Source of the DNA: Chloroflexota bacterium | GTDB taxonomy: Bacteria > Chloroflexota > Dehalococcoidia > Lucifugimonadales > Lucifugimonadaceae | Length of the DNA: 42,029 nt | Direction: 5' to 3' | Assembly (NCBI GenBank): GCA_002714425.1 | Contig: PAXI01000001.1 | Location: forward strand, 8,109 to 50,137 | In this document: positions 7,985 through 15,516 of the stretch, one piece after another | Position numbering within the stretch: the stretch's first letter is position 1 | Layout: every line of letters starts with the position of its first letter | The notes under the pieces: generated by a model | Seen by the model: only the letters and a program-made list of their open reading frames with translations | Databases searched by the model: none | What the model was told of the DNA's origin: nothing | Translations under genes and position numbers: made by a program

Positions 7985-9397
7985 ATGAGTAATTCTACCT
8001 TTGATCTAATAGTTATTGGCGCTGGACCAGGTGGCTACCATGCAGCAATAAGAGGCTCTCAACTTGGCCTTACAGTTGCAGTTGTGGAGAAAGATGACGG
8101 CTCTGGTAACGGAGGAATAGGTGGAGTTTGTCTTAATTGGGGGTGTATACCTTCCAAATCCTTGCTGAAAAATGCCGAAATAGTGAATCATTTAAAACAT
8201 GCTGACGAATGGGGAATTAGCATAGAAAATTGGTCAGCAGATATAGGAAAAGCGGTAGACAGAAGTAGAAAAGTATCAAAAACTCTTACTGGCGGGATTG
8301 AATTTTTATTTAAAAAAAACAAAATAGAACTTATAAAAGGTAGGGCAAAACTCCTATCTTCTACTGAAATTTTAGTTGATGAAACGACAAAATATATATC
8401 AAAAAATATAATAATATCGACGGGCGCAAGACCCAGAAGCCTGCCAACTCCGGGACTTGAAATTGACGGTGAAAAGATTATTACTTCAAGAAATGCACTA
8501 GAACTCAAAGATAAGCCAAAATCCATTGCTATAATTGGAGCTTCGGCTATTGGATGTGAATTTGCATATTATTTTAATGCTTACGGTGTGAAAGTTAGAT
8601 TATTTGAAATGGAAAAGCATATAGTTCCAAAAGAAGATGAAGATATTTCAATCGAATTAGAAAAGCAGTTTAAAAATCAAGGTATCGAATTTGCAACTTC
8701 AGCTCAAATTTCTAAAGTTGTTCATGGAAAAGATCTATCGATAGAATATATGGTTGATGGGAAAAATGAAGTATTTAATTGCGAAAAAATCTTGCTTGGA
8801 GTAGGGGTACAGCCGAATTCTGATGATATAGGATTAGAGAAGCTAGGAATCAAAACATATGGCCCTGGTTTTATTGAGGTAGATGAACATATGAAAACAA
8901 ATATCAATGGAATCTACGCTGTGGGCGATATCACTGGTAAGCTTCCATTGGCACATGTAGCTTTTGACCAAGGTGTTGTGGCTGCTGAAACCATTGCAGG
9001 AGAAAATGTAGAAGGAATTGATGATTATTCCAATATGCCTAAATGTACATATTGTCAACCTCAAATAGCATCAATCGGGCTTAGCGAGAAAGAGGCTAGA
9101 GAAAAAGGCTTAAGTATCAAAGTTGGAAAAGTTCCATTCCAAGTTGCTGGAAAATCTGTGGCAATTGGTGAACCAAATGGATTTACTAAAGTTATTACAG
9201 ATGAAGCCTCAGGGGAAATAATTGGAGCACATATTATTGGGCCAGAAGCAACTGAATTAATAGCTGAAATTGGTATGTTAAAAATGTTAGAAGGCACTAA
9301 TCTGGAGCTTCAAAAACTAACTCATGCACACCCTACCTTATCTGAAGCAGTAAAAGAAGCCGGAGCTTCTGTTAACAATGAGGCGATTCATTTTTAA
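7985..9397 (+). CDS. lpdA: Dihydrolipoamide dehydrogenase (E3)
   Basis: This 470-aa FAD enzyme reoxidises dihydrolipoyl groups of 2-oxoacid dehydrogenase complexes with NAD+. It has the FAD-binding VIGAGPGGYHAAI at the N-terminus, the redox disulfide C49/C54 in CLNWGCIPSK, a NAD-binding IIGASAIGCEFA, the second FAD contact YAVGDIT, and the C-terminal catalytic pair H449/E454 in HPTLSEAV. AAGGAAA precedes the ATG. It is separated from the E1/E2 genes at 30931-34128, which lack their own E3 in this window, and is their likely partner. Confidence 0.96.
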   Translation: MSNSTFDLIVIGAGPGGYHAAIRGSQLGLTVAVVEKDDGSGNGGIGGVCLNWGCIPSKSLLKNAEIVNHLKHADEWGISIENWSADIGKAVDRSRKVSKTLTGGIEFLFKKNKIELIKGRAKLLSSTEILVDETTKYISKNIIISTGARPRSLPTPGLEIDGEKIITSRNALELKDKPKSIAIIGASAIGCEFAYYFNAYGVKVRLFEMEKHIVPKEDEDISIELEKQFKNQGIEFATSAQISKVVHGKDLSIEYMVDGKNEVFNCEKILLGVGVQPNSDDIGLEKLGIKTYGPGFIEVDEHMKTNINGIYAVGDITGKLPLAHVAFDQGVVAAETIAGENVEGIDDYSNMPKCTYCQPQIASIGLSEKEAREKGLSIKVGKVPFQVAGKSVAIGEPNGFTKVITDEASGEIIGAHIIGPEATELIAEIGMLKMLEGTNLELQKLTHAHPTLSEAVKEAGASVNNEAIHF

Positions 9398-9404
9398 TTA
9401 GTTT

Positions 9405-10313
9405 TTATATTCTGTAAATTCTTTCAGCATTTTCCATAAACATTTGGTTTCTTTCTGTTTTTGTAAAATTTTTTGTTATTTCATCAAAAGACCGCCAAAT
9501 AGTTTTATAATCACTAAAAAGACTATCAACTGGAAAATTTGATGCAAACATACATCTTTTCGATCCAAAAATCTCTATTGTTTCCATAACGAAAGGATCA
9601 ATAGAAGCTTTAGTCCAATTTTTATTCATCATTCCTAAAGCAGATATTTTTACAGCAACATTGTCTGCTTTAGCTAAAACTCTTAACCCTTTTTTCCATA
9701 AATTTATACCATTTGTTGATAGATCTATTGGCATACCTGTATGGTTTAAAATAATAAATATGTTTGGGAATTTATTAGCCAAATCTAAACACTCTTGTAG
9801 CTGCCATGGCCACACTTGAAGATCAAACGAAGCATTATATTTTTCTAATAACTTATAGCCTTTTATCCATCTTTCATCAGTAATTAGTTTTCCAGACTCT
9901 GCAAATCTAAAATCAGGTCTTTGATCATCCCAGTTAAGCATTTGCCTTATTCCACGCCAGTTAGGAAAATTTGAATGCCTCTCTAAAATTTCATCAGCAG
10001 TTTTTTCTTGTAGATTTACAAAACCGATTATTGCATTTGGCATTCCTCTAGATTTTTCATCATCCGCAACCCCTTGCAACCATTTGGTCTCACCTGAAGG
10101 GTCTAAAGAAGAATCCCATTCTGCTTGAACATGAACTGACTTTTTAATGGGCAGATCCCCCACTGAATTTATAAAGTCAGAAATCAAATAATCCTTTCGA
10201 ATTTTTTCATAATCTCCAACAAAGTGATCTATCCCTTCATCGAGCCAAGGATATGAATTATTACCTAAGTCCCACAAATGATGATGTGTGTCAATAAAAT
10301 TAGGAATTGTCAT
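9405..10313 (-). CDS. Amidohydrolase 2 family protein, L-fuconolactonase-like (COG3618)
   Basis: A 302-aa TIM-barrel hydrolase. The start at 10313 is chosen because GAGAG lies just upstream and the frame opens with the FIDTHHHLWD metal-site motif; a longer frame to 10349 would run into the mutarotase gene. Other landmarks are IILNHTGMP near the fifth strand and MFASNFPVDS near the last catalytic aspartate. Members open sugar-acid lactones such as L-fucono- or L-rhamnono-lactone. Eight bases separate it from the upstream mutarotase gene, which supports a deoxy-sugar role. Confidence 0.8.
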   Translation of the reverse strand: MTIPNFIDTHHHLWDLGNNSYPWLDEGIDHFVGDYEKIRKDYLISDFINSVGDLPIKKSVHVQAEWDSSLDPSGETKWLQGVADDEKSRGMPNAIIGFVNLQEKTADEILERHSNFPNWRGIRQMLNWDDQRPDFRFAESGKLITDERWIKGYKLLEKYNASFDLQVWPWQLQECLDLANKFPNIFIILNHTGMPIDLSTNGINLWKKGLRVLAKADNVAVKISALGMMNKNWTKASIDPFVMETIEIFGSKRCMFASNFPVDSLFSDYKTIWRSFDEITKNFTKTERNQMFMENAERIYRI

Positions 10314-10321
10314 TTTTTCTC

Positions 10322-10645
10322 TCAGTCTAAATGGAATACCTCTTCCCATTCAATCATATTTTTATCTGGATGCGCACCTTTAGGAAGTTCAAAATACGGT
10401 GACATCAAGTTTTGCCAATCTGTATTTATCTTTTCTTTTGACATTCTTTCTAATGCATTTTTAAAAGAATCCTTAACCTCAAAATAACCAAACAATGTGC
10501 CATCTGGCCTTAAAAAAATAGAATAATTTTTCCAACCATTTTTTCTTAACGCATCAAGCATCTCAGGCCAAACATTAGCATGCCATTCTTTATATTCCTT
10601 TATACTTTTTGTTTTAATTTTCATTTCAAAGCCAACACGTTTCAA
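10322..10645 (-). CDS. rhaM: L-rhamnose mutarotase family protein
   Basis: This 107-aa dimeric alpha/beta-barrel protein interconverts alpha and beta anomers of L-rhamnose or a similar deoxy sugar. The catalytic histidine in EWHANVWPEM is residue 22, the same number as in E. coli RhaM. YSIFLRPDGTLFGYFEV and the C-terminal EWEEVFHLD also match. The TTG start is supported by GGAGG six bases upstream. It is co-transcribed with the lactonase-like amidohydrolase. Confidence 0.88.
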   Translation of the reverse strand: MKRVGFEMKIKTKSIKEYKEWHANVWPEMLDALRKNGWKNYSIFLRPDGTLFGYFEVKDSFKNALERMSKEKINTDWQNLMSPYFELPKGAHPDKNMIEWEEVFHLD

Positions 10646-10703
10646 TTGACACCTCCAAAAAACAAATTATCATACAATTATTAGTTACTTAAAGGAGTAT
10701 ATT

Positions 10704-11057
10704 ATGTCAAAGTCAGTTGCACAAGTTTTAGATCTAAAAAATGATGAAGAACTTATAAAAGAATATGAAGAATATCACAAAAAAGTTTGGCCTGAGGTCT
10801 TAGAAGGAATCAAGGAAGCTGGTATAGAAAGAATGGAAATTTTTAGATCAGGCAATCATCTTTTCATGTATTGTCTTGTAGGCGATAATTTTGATCCAAA
10901 TAATGATTTTCCCCAGCAATCTAAAAATAATGAAAAATCTATCGAATGGAATAAATTAATGAAAAAATATCAACAAAAAGTACCCATTGCAAAAGAAAAT
11001 GAGTGGTGGTCACCTATGACTCTCGCGTTTGATACAGAATGGTTCAATGAAAGGTAA
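10704..11057 (+). CDS. Second L-rhamnose-mutarotase-like protein
   Basis: A 117-aa paralogue of the mutarotase encoded divergently next to it. It keeps the EEYHKKVWPEVLEGIKEAGI helix with the catalytic-type histidine, and a FRSGNHLFMYCLV strand. It carries a short insertion (NFDPNNDFPQQSK) and a different C-terminus, WWSPMTLAFDTEWF, so it may act on another sugar such as L-fucose. The start is well supported by AAAGGAG. Its end overlaps the VanZ-like gene. Confidence 0.8.
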   Translation: MSKSVAQVLDLKNDEELIKEYEEYHKKVWPEVLEGIKEAGIERMEIFRSGNHLFMYCLVGDNFDPNNDFPQQSKNNEKSIEWNKLMKKYQQKVPIAKENEWWSPMTLAFDTEWFNER

Positions 11058-11442
11058 GTATTATATAACTTTATCTATTATATGGATGATGTTTATTTTT
11101 TTCCTGTCAAGCCAGAGTAATGAAAAATTTCAAGAAGTTAGTTATTCTATAAAATGGCTAAAATTTCAAAGCTTTATTGCTCACTTCACACTTTATTTTA
11201 TTCTTGGATTTTTTTTTATAAATTTTTTACACTTCTATATAAAAAATACGATTAAAAAAATTTTATCTTATTTTTTATTAATAATTTTTTATTCTGTATT
11301 TGATGAAATTCACCAACACTTTGTTCCGGGGAGATTTTTTGAAATAATAGATATATTTATAAATATAATTGGCGCCACTACTCTTGTTTTAATCTTTTTT
11401 TTGAAAAAAAGATTAAATATTATAGTTAGTAAAAATAAATAA
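11047..11442 (+). CDS. VanZ-like membrane protein
   Basis: About 131 aa from the ATG at 11047 (a TTG at 11029 is possible), overlapping the mutarotase end by 11 nt. There are four hydrophobic segments. The conserved VanZ signature is visible: FLSSQSN after the first helix, FIAHFTLYFILG, and the DEIHQHFVPGRFFEIIDIFINIIGA block. VanZ-like proteins are small membrane proteins of unclear role, some linked to glycopeptide tolerance. No resistance genes are nearby. Confidence 0.8.
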   Translation: MKGKYYITLSIIWMMFIFFLSSQSNEKFQEVSYSIKWLKFQSFIAHFTLYFILGFFFINFLHFYIKNTIKKILSYFLLIIFYSVFDEIHQHFVPGRFFEIIDIFINIIGATTLVLIFFLKKRLNIIVSKNK

Positions 11443-11444
11443 AG

Positions 11445-11735
11445 ATGATAAAAAATAATAAAATAAAAATGATTGAAGAGACAGTTGAATTCGCTGAAAA
11501 CCTAATATTAATATTAGAAAATAAAAATACAAACGATACTATTAGTAACATAATTTTGCCTTGTCTTCATACAGCAAAAACTTATGTGGAAGTAAAAATG
11601 TTTGAATCACCAGAGATAAAAATTAATCTTTCAAAAGCTGCTATTGAAACAAGTTACTTAACTGACAAAAATCCAAAATACGCTCCTTTATACTCCAAAA
11701 TTCGAGTTTTACTTGAAGAGTTTAGTCAAATATGA
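11445..11735 (+). CDS. Hypothetical helical protein
   Basis: A 96-aa soluble, mainly helical protein, not recognised. It begins two bases after the VanZ-like stop and overlaps ybeY by 4 nt (ATGA), so it is probably real and translated with its neighbours. No catalytic motif or metal site is visible. Position in front of ybeY-dnaX suggests a housekeeping or lineage-specific gene rather than an accessory one. Confidence 0.55.
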   Translation: MIKNNKIKMIEETVEFAENLILILENKNTNDTISNIILPCLHTAKTYVEVKMFESPEIKINLSKAAIETSYLTDKNPKYAPLYSKIRVLLEEFSQI

Positions 11736-12208
11736 TTCATAAAATAGAAATATATGACAAAAAGAAGCTGATTTCTGAAAATTTGGATATTAAAACTTTA
11801 ATAATCAAAGCTTGCATTTTTACATTAGAAATAGAAGAGATTTCTACTCCTAAATCATTGGGTATAAACTTTACTGACGATAAAGAAATGAAGCTCCTAA
11901 ACAATAAATACATGGGTTATAACGAAACTACCGATGTATTATCGTTTAATGAAATTTCTATGGAAACACAAAAAAAATATAACTGGCCAAAAGAAGAAAA
12001 AATACCCCACGAAAAAATTGGAGAAATAATAATATCCGTTCCCCAGGTAATAAAACAGTGTATGGGTGACTTTAATCACGAGTGTACAAAACTTGTAGTT
12101 CACGGATTATTACATATTTTAGGCTATGATCACGCTTTAAAAAAGGAAGAATTAATCATGTTTAATAAAACTGATGATATATTAAGTTATATATTTAAAA
12201 AAAATTAG
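11732..12208 (+). CDS. ybeY: Endoribonuclease YbeY
   Basis: A 158-aa zinc metalloprotein for 16S rRNA 3'-end maturation and ribosome quality control. The three-histidine metal motif HGLLHILGYDH is present near residue 130, after TTDVLSFN and IGEIIIS, the usual YbeY landmarks. It starts in a 4-nt overlap with the preceding gene and ends 7 bp before dnaX. Confidence 0.95.
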   Translation: MIHKIEIYDKKKLISENLDIKTLIIKACIFTLEIEEISTPKSLGINFTDDKEMKLLNNKYMGYNETTDVLSFNEISMETQKKYNWPKEEKIPHEKIGEIIISVPQVIKQCMGDFNHECTKLVVHGLLHILGYDHALKKEELIMFNKTDDILSYIFKKN

Positions 12209-12215
12209 GATAATT

Positions 12216-13829
12216 TTGGACAATCAAGTTTTTTATAGAAAATGGAGACCGTTTGATTTTGATAACGTCGTTGGTCAAAATCATATTACATCGACTCTAA
12301 AAAGAGCAATTCTTTTGGAAAGAATTGCTCATGCATATCTTTTTACCGGGCCTAGAGGGGTTGGAAAAACATCAACTGCAAGAATTTTAGCCAAAGCTTT
12401 AAATTCTGAAATTAATGATGATGGCAATCCTGTTATTGAATCTGAAACGTCCCTAGCTATCGACGAAGGAAGGTACTTAGACCTAGTAGAGATAGACGCT
12501 GCTTCTAATAGAAGAATAGATGATGTTAGAGAGTTATTAGATAGCGTTCAAATTCAACCCACCCTCGGGAAGTATAAAATATATATAATAGATGAAGTTC
12601 ACATGTTAACTCCCGAAGCTTTTAATGCACTGTTAAAAACCCTGGAAGAACCTCCTCCTAATATAGTTTTTATACTAGCAACAACCGACTCACATAAAAT
12701 TCCCGATACCATTAAGAGCAGATGTCAAAGATTTGACTTTCGAAGACTATCTGATGACGATGTTATTGATAGGTTAATTGAGATTTGTGATTCTGAAAAT
12801 ATTGAAACAGAGCAAGAGGTATTAGAAATTATAGCTAGGATATCATGGGGGAGCCTAAGAGATGCCGAAAGCTTACTTGAACAATTACATATTTCTTACG
12901 GCGGCAACAACAATGAGATAAAAGAAGAACAAGCAAGAGAATTTTTGGGCTTAGGCGATTTTGAAATATGTCTAAACTTAGCATTTTCTATTATTAATAA
13001 AAAATCCAGTGAAGCTTTAAAATTAATTAATTCAGAGTACAATAAAGGCACAAACTTAAATTCTATTTACCAGGGTCTACTTGAAACGCTAAGAAGTTCC
13101 CTTCTTATTAAGGCAGGCATATTAGAACAGGAAAACTTAGAAAAATATTCGGATGAATTTAGGTCATCAATTTCAAAAATATCATTAGAAAAAATTCTTG
13201 AAATCTTAACTATTTTTTCTAAAATAAAAATTGATGAGTCAGAAAAATTACTAAATTTTGAAATTGCAATAATTGACTCAATAGTCGGTAAACAAACTGT
13301 TTATGAGGCCAAAGCTCATCACCAAACAATAGACAACAAACCAGAGCAAACGAACGTACAGAATAAAATATTAGCTGAAGATGGTGTTCAAGAAAAATAT
13401 GTTACTAATTCATCTGAAAGTAAAGTAAATAATTTTCGTAAAGAAAAATCTAAGGATGAAATTAAATGGGATGACGTTATATACCAAACAAGAAGAACAA
13501 AAAACAAGCAATTTAATATCAGCGCTTTATTGAGAAATGTTGAAACACCCATAGTTACTGATAATAAAATAAAATTAAAGTTCAAAAGTAACGCTATAAA
13601 AAAACACTTCATGGATGAGATGGAAGACCCAAGATCGAAAAATGCGTTAAAATTAGCAATAAATAAATCATATGGGTCAGAACTTGACCTACAAATCTCG
13701 TCACCTAAAGAAGAAAATAATCAAACAGATCATGCCCAACAAAAAGAAACTAGCTCATCTATAAAAAAAGCATTATCAATGGGTGCTAAAATTATTAATA
13801 ATGAAACATCGGAGGACATAAATGAATAG
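12216..13829 (+). CDS. dnaX: DNA polymerase III subunit gamma/tau, zinc-site-less
   Basis: This 537-aa AAA+ clamp-loader subunit starts at TTG. Walker A is GPRGVGKTS (about 45-53), the DE box is IIDEVHML and sensor 1 is LATTDSHKIP. The SRC motif is in IKSRCQRFDF. The zinc-binding cysteines (64, 73, 76 and 79 in E. coli) are S64, V73, S76 and S79 here, so the small zinc module cannot bind metal in the usual way. The C-terminal half is Lys/Glu/Asn-rich. An A7 run at 13763-13769 near the end would only trim the tail if ribosomes slipped. It overlaps ybaB by 8 nt. Confidence 0.95.
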   Translation: MDNQVFYRKWRPFDFDNVVGQNHITSTLKRAILLERIAHAYLFTGPRGVGKTSTARILAKALNSEINDDGNPVIESETSLAIDEGRYLDLVEIDAASNRRIDDVRELLDSVQIQPTLGKYKIYIIDEVHMLTPEAFNALLKTLEEPPPNIVFILATTDSHKIPDTIKSRCQRFDFRRLSDDDVIDRLIEICDSENIETEQEVLEIIARISWGSLRDAESLLEQLHISYGGNNNEIKEEQAREFLGLGDFEICLNLAFSIINKKSSEALKLINSEYNKGTNLNSIYQGLLETLRSSLLIKAGILEQENLEKYSDEFRSSISKISLEKILEILTIFSKIKIDESEKLLNFEIAIIDSIVGKQTVYEAKAHHQTIDNKPEQTNVQNKILAEDGVQEKYVTNSSESKVNNFRKEKSKDEIKWDDVIYQTRRTKNKQFNISALLRNVETPIVTDNKIKLKFKSNAIKKHFMDEMEDPRSKNALKLAINKSYGSELDLQISSPKEENNQTDHAQQKETSSSIKKALSMGAKIINNETSEDINE

Positions 13830-14127
13830 AAATATGCTAAAGCAAGCACAACAAATGCAAGCTAAGTTAGCTCAAATACAAGAAGAAATAGCCATCACAA
13901 AAACAGAATCAACTTCTGGAGGGGGCGCAGTAAAGGTAATTGTAATTGGCACCTCAAAAATAGAATCTATATCTATAGATCCAAAGGCGGTAGATCCAGA
14001 GGATGTTGAATTACTACAAGACTTAATTATGGCAGCCGTGAATGAGGCTTTTGAAAATGCGCAAAAAAATGCTAATGAAAAAATGGGGCAAATAACTGGA
14101 GGGCTAAACATCCCAGGATTGATGTAA
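13822..14127 (+). CDS. ybaB: YbaB/EbfC nucleoid-associated protein
   Basis: A 101-aa dimeric DNA-binding protein commonly found between dnaX and recR, exactly the order here. It starts MLKQAQQMQAKLAQIQEE, has a GGGAVKVIVIGTSKI beta hairpin, and ends GGLNIPGLM. GGAGG lies 6 bases before the ATG. Translation is probably coupled to dnaX through the 8-nt overlap. Confidence 0.95.
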   Translation: MNRNMLKQAQQMQAKLAQIQEEIAITKTESTSGGGAVKVIVIGTSKIESISIDPKAVDPEDVELLQDLIMAAVNEAFENAQKNANEKMGQITGGLNIPGLM

Positions 14128-14134
14128 TTATAAT

Positions 14135-14743
14135 ATGAATAATCATAATTCAACTGTTCCAGCTGTAACAAGATTAATAGAGGCTTTTCATAGGCTTCCT
14201 GGAGTTGGGCCAAAAACAGCCCAAAGATATACTTACCATCTAATTAAAATGCCTGAAGAAATAGCAAAAGAATTTTCTGAAGCAGTTTTAGGCATAAAGG
14301 AAAAAATTACTTTTTGTAATTTATGCTCAAATATTTCACAGGAAGAAATTTGTTTGTTGTGTAGTAATAGCAATAGAGATAACTCAAAAATTTGTGTTGT
14401 TGAAGAACCTCTAGATATAGTACCAATTGAAAGAACTAGAGCGTATAATGGGCTTTATCAAGTTCTACATGGTGTTATATCTCCTATGAATGGAATCGGT
14501 CCAGAAAATTTAAAAATAGATAAATTGCTAGAAAGAATTAAATCTCAAAACATTGAGGAAATTATAATTGCAACTAACCCAAAACTAGAAGGCGAAGCAA
14601 CAGCAATGTATATCCAAAATCTAGTAGGGCCATTAAAAATAAAAATCACTAGGCTAGCAAGAGGGCTTCCGAGTGGTTCAGATATCGAATATGCTGATGA
14701 TTCAACCTTAGAACACGCATTAAATAGCAGATCTGAAATTTAG
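14135..14743 (+). CDS. recR: Recombination mediator RecR
   Basis: This 202-aa RecFOR-pathway protein loads RecA onto gapped DNA with RecO. It has the N-terminal helix-hairpin-helix RLPGVGPKTAQR, an intact C4 zinc finger (C61, C64, C73, C76) and a Toprim domain from ICVVEEPLDI onward. It ends with the Walker-B-like LARGLPSGSDIEYAD. It is followed by recO after 8 bp. Its zinc site is intact, unlike those of dnaX and recO. Confidence 0.97.
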   Translation: MNNHNSTVPAVTRLIEAFHRLPGVGPKTAQRYTYHLIKMPEEIAKEFSEAVLGIKEKITFCNLCSNISQEEICLLCSNSNRDNSKICVVEEPLDIVPIERTRAYNGLYQVLHGVISPMNGIGPENLKIDKLLERIKSQNIEEIIIATNPKLEGEATAMYIQNLVGPLKIKITRLARGLPSGSDIEYADDSTLEHALNSRSEI

Positions 14744-14751
14744 AATGATTC

Positions 14752-15516
14752 ATGAGTCCATCTAAACCTGAAATTTACACTAGCACAGGAATAGTGATAA
14801 AAATAAATAATCTGGGGGAAGCCGATAGAATAATAACTCTCATAACTCCAAATTTTGGTTTGATTAGGGGTGTTGCAAAGTCTGCGAGAAAAACAGTTTC
14901 AAAACTTGGAGGACATTTTGACATTCTAAGATATGTTAATTTTTCAATAAGGGAAACAAAATCAATAAGTCAACTTAGCCAGGCAACCACTATTTATGGT
15001 TATAAAAAAATCCGAACAGATTTAAATCTTTTTTTTCAGACATCTTACATTTCCGAAATTGCTGAAAAATTTTCCATGGAGAATAATGCTAATCTAAGAT
15101 TATTTAATTTACTAAAAAATACATTAGACCATATAGAAGAATTTGGATTTACCGAAAGTCTACTTCTCTTTTTTGAATTAAAAATACTAGAATTAAATGG
15201 ATTTGCCCCTGAATTATATAAATGTGTAGAATCTGAAAATATACTAGAGCCTGGGAATCATTATTACTCTCCTGAGAGAGGAGGGCTGATAGATTTCAAA
15301 TTTTCAAATCTAAAAGCCAACTTAACACTTTTGCCAGCAAACTTAAATACAATTAAATATATGAGATTTCTTTCTAAATCATCGATGGAAAAAATAAATA
15401 ATTTGTCCATCGATGAGATCTATGAAAAACAAGCTTCAAGGATATTAAAAGTACAAATACAAAATATTATTGATAGAAAACTTAAATCCGAAAAATTTAT
15501 AAACAAAAAATTATGA
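14752..15516 (+). CDS. recO: DNA repair protein RecO, zinc motif lost
   Basis: A 254-aa protein with an N-terminal OB fold (TGIVIKINNLGEADRIITLIT, then GLIRGVAKSARK) and a helical C-domain. It anneals single strands and helps RecR load RecA. Many RecO proteins have a C-x2-C ... C-x2-C zinc site; here the positions are C158, S161, D181 and F184, so zinc binding is unlikely. The SPERGGLIDF segment marks the region. The stop overlaps the uvrA start by 4 nt (ATGA). Confidence 0.92.
   Translation: MSPSKPEIYTSTGIVIKINNLGEADRIITLITPNFGLIRGVAKSARKTVSKLGGHFDILRYVNFSIRETKSISQLSQATTIYGYKKIRTDLNLFFQTSYISEIAEKFSMENNANLRLFNLLKNTLDHIEEFGFTESLLLFFELKILELNGFAPELYKCVESENILEPGNHYYSPERGGLIDFKFSNLKANLTLLPANLNTIKYMRFLSKSSMEKINNLSIDEIYEKQASRILKVQIQNIIDRKLKSEKFINKKL

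Noticed and set aside
13763-13770. A7G run in dnaX, a possible gamma/tau slippage site
   Set aside because: It is only about 20 codons before the stop, and a -1 shift ends after six codons, so it could not make a short gamma form.
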